Source: Candidatus Thorarchaeota archaeon
GTDB taxonomy: Archaea; Asgardarchaeota; Thorarchaeia; Thorarchaeales; Thorarchaeaceae
Length of the DNA: 22,779 bases
Direction of reading: 5' to 3'
NCBI GenBank assembly: GCA_016840965.1
Contig: JAEORI010000070.1
Location: 1 to 22,779 of the forward strand
This document shows, piece by piece, positions 1-6,069 of this stretch. The position numbers and the translations under genes were made by a program. The notes under the pieces were generated by a model. It had not been told where the DNA came from and did no database searches. It worked only from the letters and a program-made list of their open reading frames with translations. Within the stretch, counting starts at the first letter, position 1, and every line of letters starts with the position of its first letter.

Positions 1-83
1 AGAAGGATGCCTATTCCTAGGAGGGATATTCCAACCATGAAGTAAATCAATGCCCGCATTTCTGGGCGGATTTCCTCAAACAC
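1..83 (-). CDS. N-terminus of a membrane protein, cut by the left edge
   Basis: Reading leftward from a GTG at 83, the frame stays open to the window edge and encodes about 27 residues. A short charged start (MFEEIRPEMR) is followed by a strongly hydrophobic stretch (ALIYFMVGISLLGIGILL) that looks like a first transmembrane helix. The start is supported by an SD-like AGGTG six bases upstream, an in-frame TGA just before it, and a TATA-like box about 40 bases upstream at 121-127. Too little is present to assign a family. Confidence 0.55.
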   Translation of the reverse strand, partial: MFEEIRPEMRALIYFMVGISLLGIGIL

Positions 84-120
84 TTGTGTTCACCTTCGCT
101 GAACAGCGACCTAAGTGTTA

Positions 121-128
121 CTTATAGA
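121..128 (-). promoter_or_regulatory. TATA-like box for the truncated membrane protein
   Basis: On the minus strand this reads CTATAAG, about 40 bases ahead of the GTG at 83. It would place transcription start near 100, leaving a short leader that contains the AGGTG SD. Assigned by sequence and spacing only. Confidence 0.4.
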
Positions 129-162
129 CATTGTGCAATGAGGACTAACTGCAAGGCGGATA

Positions 163-462
163 TTATCGTAGTCTGAATTTTTTAGCAATGTCTTTGGGCA
201 TCGAATCTGGGTACGGTTCATCAAGTCTAATTCGAGCTTGGGTTGGAATTGGTGCAGTATCATGCATACATTTCCCATCCTGGGTCAATTTGCGAATTGC
301 ACACTTTGAATCAACGCACCAGCCCTGGTCGCACTCTTCATCAATCCATGTGCACCAGACTAAGTCTTTCTTTCCTTGTTTTCTGATTTTTAATGCAGGA
401 GGCTTCTTACCACATAAAAAGTTCTTACATAGAGCTGTACATTCGACATTGTTGCTGACCAT
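163..462 (-). CDS. Cysteine-rich small protein of unknown function
   Basis: A 99-residue protein if started at the ATG at 462. A TTG at 477 in the same frame is the alternative and adds MERSE. The ATG is preferred because GGAG lies nine bases upstream. Eight cysteines lie in the first two thirds, in the order C-x3-C-x4-C, then WC, C-x4-C, C and C. This suggests a metal-binding or disulfide-stabilised fold, although no standard CxxC zinc ribbon is visible. The tail is basic and ends FRLR. It lies 28 bp after the zinc-ribbon/coiled-coil gene on the same strand and is probably cotranscribed with it. I do not recognise a named family. No signal peptide or membrane segment is apparent, so it is probably cytosolic. 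Confidence 0.7.
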   Translation of the reverse strand: MVSNNVECTALCKNFLCGKKPPALKIRKQGKKDLVWCTWIDEECDQGWCVDSKCAIRKLTQDGKCMHDTAPIPTQARIRLDEPYPDSMPKDIAKKFRLR

Positions 463-490
463 TTCTGACCGCTCCAAAGTTTGTTCATGT

Positions 491-1291
491 TCACCTCTTC
501 TCAGCAGTTCTGAGTAGTGATATCAATCGTTCTTGGCTCCCTTCAACAATCTTGATGTTTCGTTCAAGTTTCACCTTTGTGGAATCATAGGAATCTCGTG
601 ATAGATCACCAATCTTGAATTTGGCTTCGATCCGATTCATTTCCTTCTCAAGGCTCCTGAGTGTTTTTTTGATTCCCTTAACCCATTTTTTAGCATTCTT
701 GATTGCTGTCTTTAGATTCTCCCGAATTTCTTTGATTGAGCTGAGTATATCGGTTCGTTGTTCCTTGTAGACCGCCTTATCTAAAGTACCTGAGATTTCT
801 TCAAGTCTAGTAAGACGCGTTTCATCTTTATCTAAAGCATCTAGCAAACTTTCCAAGGCTATTGATCCTGAAACTGATGCCAATTCTCTTCGTCGGTTCT
901 TCGTTTTCTCGAATTCAGCACGCAAATCTTCCGCTCTGGCGGTAAGCACTTGTTTGTTAGCTTTTTGAAGTTGAAGAGCCTGCCTAGTTGCTTTGATTCT
1001 ATCTATGATGCTATCAAGTTCTATGTCAACAATATCAAGCTCAGATCTAGATAGAAGTACGACTGCAGCGTCCTTTTCCATATCTTCAATCGAAACATCA
1101 AAATGAGGTTGAATCACCTTTTCCGCTTCAACTGGAGGAACAATGAAGTCTATCTTTGTTTCAGGCTGTGATTCTTCTTGGGATCGACTTATAGAATCGC
1201 CTAAATCAAGCGGTTTTCCACAAATCTTACAGTAACGTCCCTCAGGGACGTCTAAACCACAGAAAGGACAAGTTACAAGCGAGTCTGACAT
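491..1291 (-). CDS. Zinc-ribbon protein with long coiled coil
   Basis: A 266-residue protein. Residues 8-25 form a zinc ribbon with two CxxC-type knuckles (CPFCG and CKICG). A low-complexity acidic linker follows to about residue 75. The remainder is rich in Lys, Glu, Arg and Leu with heptad spacing, as expected of a long coiled coil (about residues 90-260). The ATG at 1291 is the only good start; its SD (GGATG) is weak, and a TATA-like AATAATATC lies about 25-35 bp upstream. It is followed by the Cys-rich gene at 462, probably in one transcript. The fold suggests a scaffold or a nucleic-acid or protein-binding role, but no function can be named. Confidence 0.75.
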   Translation of the reverse strand: MSDSLVTCPFCGLDVPEGRYCKICGKPLDLGDSISRSQEESQPETKIDFIVPPVEAEKVIQPHFDVSIEDMEKDAAVVLLSRSELDIVDIELDSIIDRIKATRQALQLQKANKQVLTARAEDLRAEFEKTKNRRRELASVSGSIALESLLDALDKDETRLTRLEEISGTLDKAVYKEQRTDILSSIKEIRENLKTAIKNAKKWVKGIKKTLRSLEKEMNRIEAKFKIGDLSRDSYDSTKVKLERNIKIVEGSQERLISLLRTAEKR

Positions 1292-1298
1292 GGTTCTG

Positions 1299-1338
1299 CA
1301 TCATCCATGATGAAGATATTATTCGGATTCAAGTCCGA
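1299..1338 (-). promoter_or_regulatory. Promoter with two inverted repeats around the TATA box
   Basis: The minus-strand TATA-like AATAATATC (about 1315-1323) upstream of the gene starting at 1291 is bracketed by two perfect inverted repeats. CATCAT-CC-ATGATG (1299-1312) lies on the start-codon side. TCGGA-6 nt-TCCGA (1323-1338) lies on the distal side. Their position at the core promoter is what would be expected of repressor or activator sites. No regulator is known. Confidence 0.4.
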
Positions 1339-1359
1339 TCTTAATCACAACGTGTTTCA

Positions 1360-1674
1360 TTATAGCGTACCCAGTCGACTACTCACTTCATCTAGCTTGG
1401 CTTTTGTTGTGACTATTGTGTCTGCACCATAGGTTGGAAGCACTTTCAACTCCTCAATAAGAAGAGCTATTGCCTTGTTAGAATCAATGTCCTTCTTTTC
1501 GAGGGAGCCATCAGGAAATGTAAGTGATGCTTCTACCCACTTTGTCTTTGTTTCATCTGAGGGGAAAAGACAGTAGATGTAGTCTTCATTGCTACAGATA
1601 AACGAGGGAGTGTTCTCCCAGGCTTGAGCCAACATCACGCCAAAAGCCTTTGCATTTTCAGCTTTATCAGCCAT
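1360..1674 (-). CDS. Conserved-looking small protein, function unknown
   Basis: A 104-residue protein beginning MADKAENAKAFGVM. The ATG at 1674 has a good SD (GAGGT, eight bases upstream), so the in-frame TTG one codon earlier is not needed. Composition is that of a soluble mixed alpha/beta protein: a helical N-terminus, a central hydrophobic, aromatic strand region (FICSNEDYIYCLFP), a positively charged helix and a helical C-terminus. There are two cysteines and no metal motif or membrane segment. It stands alone between the zinc-ribbon gene and endA. I do not recognise it. Confidence 0.65.
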   Translation of the reverse strand: MADKAENAKAFGVMLAQAWENTPSFICSNEDYIYCLFPSDETKTKWVEASLTFPDGSLEKKDIDSNKAIALLIEELKVLPTYGADTIVTTKAKLDEVSSRLGTL

Positions 1675-1752
1675 CAAGATAACCTCTGGGGCCAGATATT
1701 GGTAAGGGACAATGTAATTGCGAACTTAACTGTTTTGCTGATTGAGTATGAT

Positions 1753-2298
1753 CTAAGGTCTGTGCCACACAAATGAATAGTATGCTACATCACCAGTTTC
1801 CTTTACAGTAGCAATTATGAATTTCTTCCGTACGCTTGTGGCTAAGCGCCCGGCCCGAACAATATCAAGTGGAACAACACCCTTCCTTTGAGGAATCACA
1901 TGGACAAGAAAAGGTGCATGATCCTTTCCAGGACCATACTCATAGACTGCAAAATCGGTTCCAAACTTCAGTCCTGGGCGTACAACATATCCACGCTCAC
2001 GCAACTGCGAATATACGATGAAGCGGTCTTTGAATTCATCAGACCATTCAGAACCTAGCTGAAGGAGATCTTCAACAGTGAGAACCCTATCATCATTGTG
2101 GCGCCGCACTTTCAGTCTATTCTGTTGTGTAAGGTACACACATTCTATCAACGATAGCTCGAGCGGCTTGTCAAAAACAGAGGACTTAGGCTTTCTAATT
2201 CCTACTGGTTGACCAAAGTAACCATCCTCATAGAGTCGCATACCATGATCCGGATTCCAAATGATTCCTCTGTCGCCTACAAGCCTGGCTTCTGCCAT
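1753..2298 (-). CDS. endA: tRNA-splicing endonuclease
   Basis: Archaeal tRNA intron endonuclease, which cuts the bulge-helix-bulge of intron-containing pre-tRNAs. From the ATG at 2298 it is 181 residues, the size of the homotetrameric or paired-subunit class. The C-terminal catalytic domain is clear: RGYVVRPGLKFGTDF, the catalytic Tyr in FAVYEYG (Tyr119), the catalytic His in DHAPFLVHV (His127), and the catalytic Lys in the SVRKK motif (about residues 155-159). The N-terminal domain begins AEARLVGDR. A TTG six codons upstream (2316) is a possible alternative start. It lies 36 bp after the DUF47 gene and may be cotranscribed with it. All three catalytic residues are present, so it should be active. 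Confidence 0.93.
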   Translation of the reverse strand: MAEARLVGDRGIIWNPDHGMRLYEDGYFGQPVGIRKPKSSVFDKPLELSLIECVYLTQQNRLKVRRHNDDRVLTVEDLLQLGSEWSDEFKDRFIVYSQLRERGYVVRPGLKFGTDFAVYEYGPGKDHAPFLVHVIPQRKGVVPLDIVRAGRLATSVRKKFIIATVKETGDVAYYSFVWHRP

Positions 2299-2334
2299 AG
2301 AGGAGTTTTCTTCCAATTCATTGCACCGACTACA

Positions 2335-2997
2335 TCAACTATTGAGTGTGAGTGAGAGCGTCCGAATTACGAGCGCTGCATCTTCACTGAAGTTAGCAAT
2401 ATCCTCTAACATGTTTATGAAGTCTCTAAATCGCAGCATTACTGCAGTGGGAATATCAAGTGGATACAACAGTGATACTATCTTCCTCTGAACAACATCT
2501 ATCTGCTTCTCTAGTCTACAGATCTCGTCAGCACGTTTCATTGACTCTTCCATATTTATGGATAGAAATCGAACTGCTTCCCTTTGTGCAGAAAGCTGGG
2601 AACTCATTAATTCTCCAAGTTCTTTGATGTTATCTTTCAGTTCACCGTTAGGAGCCCAATGGCTAACGACAGCAGCCAAGTGGTAACATGCAATCTCAGC
2701 ACCATCTACAGACTTGTCATTGTAAAATACAAGCTTGAGAAGGTCTTCGCGCTGCATGAGGGAACTCGCTTTTGCTAGTTCATTGAGAATAGTGCGCTTT
2801 AGTGCATCTCCTTTTTCTTCCAAATCTGTGATTTTTGCTAGTTCTTCTGCTTCAATAGACTTCTTGCCATCGAGCCAATCTGTAATTGCATTGACTACAA
2901 TCTTATTCGCTGATACTACAACACGAAAATGCTCATCTAGCATTTGTGTGATATTTCCTAGTTCAGAGCTCATGAACCGTCCATTATCAAGAACCAT
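2335..2997 (-). CDS. DUF47/PhoU-like phosphate transport regulator
   Basis: A 220-residue all-helical protein of the DUF47 (PhoU-related) family, whose members usually accompany Pit-type phosphate transporters or regulate phosphate uptake. Visible signs are MLDEHFRVVVSANKIV, the acidic DLEEKGDALKR helix (the E/D-rich element that binds metal in PhoU-type bundles), and the C-terminal DFINMLEDIANFSEDAA helix. The start is set at the ATG at 2997 because it has an AGGGTG SD six bases upstream and a TATA-like box about 45 bases upstream; the open frame extends further but into the divergent uppP gene. No Pit transporter is in the window. The neighbour is a lipid-phosphate phosphatase, so a link to phosphate handling is possible but unproven. 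Confidence 0.8.
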   Translation of the reverse strand: MVLDNGRFMSSELGNITQMLDEHFRVVVSANKIVVNAITDWLDGKKSIEAEELAKITDLEEKGDALKRTILNELAKASSLMQREDLLKLVFYNDKSVDGAEIACYHLAAVVSHWAPNGELKDNIKELGELMSSQLSAQREAVRFLSINMEESMKRADEICRLEKQIDVVQRKIVSLLYPLDIPTAVMLRFRDFINMLEDIANFSEDAALVIRTLSLTLNS

Positions 2998-3032
2998 AAT
3001 GCGCACCCTTATTGAGCTGAGTCGATTAGAGT

Positions 3033-3046
3033 AGCTTTTTAATTCT
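3033..3046. promoter_or_regulatory. Shared AT box of the divergent DUF47 / uppP promoters
   Basis: The 82 bp between the two divergent starts contains one AT-rich block. It reads CTTTTTAATT on the plus strand and AATTAAAAAG on the minus strand. It lies about 36-45 bp from either start codon, which suits a TATA box for each direction with short leaders. Confidence 0.35.
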
Positions 3047-3079
3047 TCTGGACTACGAGGAAGACAGGAGAAAGGAATA

Positions 3080-3877
3080 GTGGAGCTCTGGCAGATTATC
3101 GTTGCGGTCATCCAAGGACTAGTAGAATGGCTCCCAATAAGCAGTGAAGGGCAGGTTGTCCTATTTCTTTACAACTTCACGCTCGTCCCCTCTGAAGAAA
3201 TTGTCACTCTGGTGGTCTGGCTACATATTGGGACTGCTCTAGCAGTGATAGTGAGATACCCACGAGTCATATACGAGATATTGAGCCTTAGAGATAGAAG
3301 ACTTTTGAAACTATTAGTAGTGGCTACACTAAGTACAGCAATCACTGCAGTACCATTCTATCTTTTTTTGAAGAATAACTTAGCACCAATGCATGGTGAG
3401 CTTCTAAACATGTTTGTGGGGGGATTATTGTTAGTGACCGCCCTAGTGCTGTATATTCCGACTAGAAAAGGAGAGGGAGCTACCACAGACGTCGAGCGAG
3501 AGGTTGAGGAGAAGCAAGCGGTCACAACCGGTCTGGTTCAGGGACTTGCTGTATTACCTGGTTTAAGCCGATCAGGAATTACTATCTCCGCCCTTCTGAT
3601 GCAAAGGATAGACAAGGAAGTCGCAATGAAGTTTAGCTTCTTGATGAGCGTACCAGCTGTGTTAGCGATACTTCTCTTGGAGATACTTTCAGGAAGTGTA
3701 CTACCTTCAGGAGTCGAACCGTTCGACCTTGTTGTGATCGAGGGAATTGTATTCTTGATTGGGCTTGCTTCAATGGAGTTTCTATTAAGAATTACAAGAC
3801 GAATCAGCTTCTGGAAATTATGCTTAGTACTCGCTATCGTGGCAATCCTGTTTGGTATTCCTGCTCTCATACCATAA
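3080..3877 (+). CDS. uppP: Undecaprenyl-diphosphatase-like lipid phosphatase (BacA/UppP family)
   Basis: An integral membrane phosphatase of the UppP/BacA family, 265 residues with about eight hydrophobic segments. In archaea it presumably recycles polyprenyl (dolichyl-type) diphosphate carriers. Both family motifs are visible: QGLVEWLPISSEGQ (residues 12-25) and LPGLSRSGITIS (about 158-169). Relative to E. coli UppP, the first Glu of the ExxxE pair is Gln12 and the His of SSTGH is Gln25; I recall archaeal members often ending this motif in TQ or GQ, so this may be the archaeal form. It starts at a GTG with AAAGG five bases upstream, and an AT box lies at about 3036. It converges on the next gene with a 6-bp gap. 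Confidence 0.88.
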   Translation: MELWQIIVAVIQGLVEWLPISSEGQVVLFLYNFTLVPSEEIVTLVVWLHIGTALAVIVRYPRVIYEILSLRDRRLLKLLVVATLSTAITAVPFYLFLKNNLAPMHGELLNMFVGGLLLVTALVLYIPTRKGEGATTDVEREVEEKQAVTTGLVQGLAVLPGLSRSGITISALLMQRIDKEVAMKFSFLMSVPAVLAILLLEILSGSVLPSGVEPFDLVVIEGIVFLIGLASMEFLLRITRRISFWKLCLVLAIVAILFGIPALIP

Positions 3878-3883
3878 TAAGAA

Positions 3884-4603
3884 TCATTCAGCTCGCTTCT
3901 GAAACATCATGGCTATAGGAGAGTTAGCTTTTCTCCACTCAGCAAGCTTTCCCTCATAGTCGAGAGGGATTGGATGCCGACCATGATTGCCAATAACAAT
4001 GAATAATGTGCCAATTCGAGCTTGTTTAAGGAGCACCTTAATCCAATTGTCAGTCCGTCGTACAATCTTTTCAAGTAGTGTTTTTGGAGGTGTTCGATGA
4101 CCATATTGTGCGTAGAGACTCTCGAAATCTAAGAAATGAAGGTATAGAAGCTCACTCTTGAAAATGTGTTTTGTCGCCTCGATATAGGTGGCCATATCAT
4201 CACGCGGCCGTACTGTGTATGAGGGGTCAAAATCAAATTGAACCATGTCTTCTTCTCGACAGATGATTCGAGTTATTTTACCAAACTTCTTGACATGTTG
4301 AATGAGATGAAAGTCGGTTCTGTGGCCTCGCAAGAGTCTCTTGATGAGGGGCAGTGCATATGGATCATTGGTTTCGAGAAGAGCCAAGACTTCCATATTC
4401 TTGATGAGTGCCTCAGGTTTGTATACTACAGCTTCGAAAAGTCCAAAGTTGTCTATCATTATGATTACTACAGATTTCGGGGTGAATTTCTGTAACACCT
4501 CTTCATTTGGAGGAAAGAGTCCTTCAGGAACTTCTATTCCCAAGAGTTTCAAAACTGTTGCAGGAAACTCGAGTGCGGTTGTGCGAACCTGTGGAAACGA
4601 CAT
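3884..4603 (-). CDS. Alkaline-phosphatase-superfamily-like protein, probably degenerate
   Basis: A 239-residue protein whose layout resembles the alkaline phosphatase/phosphodiesterase superfamily. A hydrophobic strand ends in a metal-type Asp (VIIMIDNFG, Asp51). A second Asp/His pair lies in LDFESLYAQYGHRTP (Asp159, His168). The last motif is FIVIGNHGRHPIP (about residue 206), where active members carry a DH pair. The usual nucleophile Ser/Thr after the first motif is not evident, and the final Asp is Asn. It may therefore be catalytically altered or a binding protein; the superfamily call itself is an inference. The ATG at 4603 has GAGG eight bases upstream. No signal peptide is visible. 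Confidence 0.6.
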   Translation of the reverse strand: MSFPQVRTTALEFPATVLKLLGIEVPEGLFPPNEEVLQKFTPKSVVIIMIDNFGLFEAVVYKPEALIKNMEVLALLETNDPYALPLIKRLLRGHRTDFHLIQHVKKFGKITRIICREEDMVQFDFDPSYTVRPRDDMATYIEATKHIFKSELLYLHFLDFESLYAQYGHRTPPKTLLEKIVRRTDNWIKVLLKQARIGTLFIVIGNHGRHPIPLDYEGKLAEWRKANSPIAMMFQKRAE

Positions 4604-4666
4604 TAAACTTTCCTCGGTGGTTTTCCATTGTTTAATCCTGCATAGCCTTCAAGAAGCTTATGTATA

Positions 4667-4686
4667 CGTATCGATTACTGGATACG
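4667..4686. promoter_or_regulatory. Inverted repeat in a divergent intergenic region
   Basis: CGTATC-8 nt-GATACG is a perfect 6-bp inverted repeat between the divergent gene at 4603 and the Get3 gene. It lies near TATA-like sequences for either direction (ATTAAAC on the minus strand near 4630; TTCTTTAACC on the plus strand near 4709). It is a possible operator, and it is short enough to arise by chance. Confidence 0.25.
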
Positions 4687-4777
4687 CATCACCGTTAATT
4701 CTTCAAGCTTCTTTAACCTATGGCCTATGGAAGGGTTAAAAACATCAGCGGGTGGTTCTCAACATAGAGGCAGGTCA

Positions 4778-5737
4778 ATGACCCTACGGGAAATCATTTA
4801 CAAAGATACAGTCAAGTTCATTCTCTCAGGGGGTAAGGGTGGGGTCGGAAAAACCAGTAGTGCAGGAGCTATGGCGGTCCTATCTGCGCAGCACGGTTTC
4901 CGGACACTTGTACTATCAACAGATCCGGCGCATAGTCTTAGTGATAGCTTTGATCAAGACCTTTCAGGAGGGGATGTAATTCCAATTGAGGGTTTTGATA
5001 ATCTGTGGGGAATGGAGATAAGCACAGAAAAAGGCATGGAAGATTTCCAGAAAATAGTAGGAGAGGGTGCTGTTGGTCCTGAGGCACAGATGGCTGCAGG
5101 TCTCATGGGAGATATGACAGGAATGGCGCCTCCAGGATCAGATGAAGCCATGGCTTTTGGGAAGATGCTTGAGTTTATTGAAGATTCGTCATATGACCGT
5201 GTCATCTTTGACACAGCACCAACTGGACATACTCTCAAACTGCTTGAACTGCCAGACCTCCTAGATAGTTGGCTTGGGAAGATACTCACTCTAAGGCAAC
5301 GACTGAGTTCTATGATGGGAGCACTTCGCGGGTTTTTCGGAGGTGGTGATCAGGAAGACAACTCGTGGCAAATGATTCAGCAAACAAAGGATAAAATCCG
5401 CGCCGCGAGAATTGAACTTTCAGACCCAGATACAACGCAATTTGTAGTCGTAATGATCCCAGAGGCTATGGCAGTCTTCGAAACACAAAGACTACTTGCT
5501 AGTCTAGGTTCATGGCATATTCCTGCAACTCATCTAATCATAAATCAGCTAATCCCTCCAAACCCATCTTGTGGCTTCTGCTCAAAGAGGTATGAGATGC
5601 AACAGTCAAATCTTAAAGATATTAGAGAACTATACTCTGATATGGACCTAACAGAAGTGCCACTATTCGATGGAGAGATAAGGGGTATTGAGGGTCTTAC
5701 TAGATTAGGGCAAATACTGATTGGTGAAGAGGTATAG
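4778..5737 (+). CDS. Get3/ArsA family ATPase
   Basis: An ATPase of the Get3/ArsA (TRC40) family, about 319 residues from the ATG at 4778. Get3 homologues deliver tail-anchored membrane proteins; ArsA homologues drive arsenite pumps. Visible motifs are the deviant Walker A SGGKGGVGKTSSA, switch I STDPAHSLSDSF, switch II DTAPTGHTLKLLELP, and a CGFC motif near residue 265 that in Get3 holds a zinc at the dimer interface. A Met/Gly-rich stretch (about 107-130) corresponds to the client-binding helical region. It is a single-domain dimer-type protein, and no arsenite transporter or ArsR is nearby, which favours Get3. An ATG 17 codons upstream (4727) is possible, but the inner ATG has a GAGG SD and lies better relative to the TATA-like box near 4709. 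Confidence 0.87.
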   Translation: MTLREIIYKDTVKFILSGGKGGVGKTSSAGAMAVLSAQHGFRTLVLSTDPAHSLSDSFDQDLSGGDVIPIEGFDNLWGMEISTEKGMEDFQKIVGEGAVGPEAQMAAGLMGDMTGMAPPGSDEAMAFGKMLEFIEDSSYDRVIFDTAPTGHTLKLLELPDLLDSWLGKILTLRQRLSSMMGALRGFFGGGDQEDNSWQMIQQTKDKIRAARIELSDPDTTQFVVVMIPEAMAVFETQRLLASLGSWHIPATHLIINQLIPPNPSCGFCSKRYEMQQSNLKDIRELYSDMDLTEVPLFDGEIRGIEGLTRLGQILIGEEV

Positions 5738-5742
5738 AAAGA

Positions 5743-5841
5743 ATGAAACGCTCGTTAAAAATCAAAGCAGCAGCGATATTCTTGATTTTTCTATTTTTAG
5801 CATCATTTGCCATTGTCGTCTATGAACTTTACAAACCTTAA
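5743..5841 (+). CDS. 32-residue single-span membrane protein
   Basis: A complete short reading frame five bases after the Get3 stop: ATG, 32 codons, TAA. The product has a basic N-terminus (MKRSLKIK), a hydrophobic segment of about 19 residues (AAAIFLIFLFLASFAIVVY) and a five-residue polar tail (ELYKP). The positive-inside rule predicts the N-terminus in the cytoplasm. The helix ends within six residues of the C-terminus, so topologically it is a minimal tail-anchored protein. The distance to the Get3 gene implies one transcript. GAGG of the Get3 3' end could serve as SD, at a somewhat long spacing. I do not recognise a family; coding status rests on composition and position. Confidence 0.5.
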   Translation: MKRSLKIKAAAIFLIFLFLASFAIVVYELYKP

Positions 5842-5859
5842 ATCAGAGTGATTGAAGAA

Positions 5860-6003
5860 CTAGACGCCTTTGACACGCTTGACTACTGGTGGGCGGATTT
5901 TGTATAATATTCTACCCCCGCAGTATGGACACTTCACACCTGGTAGTGTCTTCAGACCTTCGGGAGTTACCTCGCGATGACATTTGTGGCATACATAGAC
6001 CAA
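5860..6003 (-). CDS. rpoP: DNA-directed RNA polymerase subunit P (Rpo12)
   Basis: The smallest zinc-binding subunit of archaeal RNA polymerase (Rpb12 homologue). The sequence YVCHKCHREV, LPGVKCPYCGGRIL and KIRPPVVKRVKGV is diagnostic, with two CxxC knuckles binding one zinc. With a TTG start at 6003 it is 47 residues, the family's usual size, and GGAG lies eleven bases upstream. A GTG at 6045 in the same frame would add 14 atypical residues. It follows the radical-SAM gene on the minus strand and converges on the 32-aa membrane protein gene with an 18-bp gap. Confidence 0.95.
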   Translation of the reverse strand: MVYVCHKCHREVTPEGLKTLPGVKCPYCGGRILYKIRPPVVKRVKGV

Positions 6004-6069
6004 ATGAAATTCAACTCCAGTATCGCGAAAGAAAAAATGAAGCACATATGAAGCTTTTCTTAGGACCCC

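Noticed and set aside
2998..3111. 38-codon extension of the DUF47 protein
   Set aside because: It overlaps the uppP start and the promoter; the ATG at 2997 has a proper SD.
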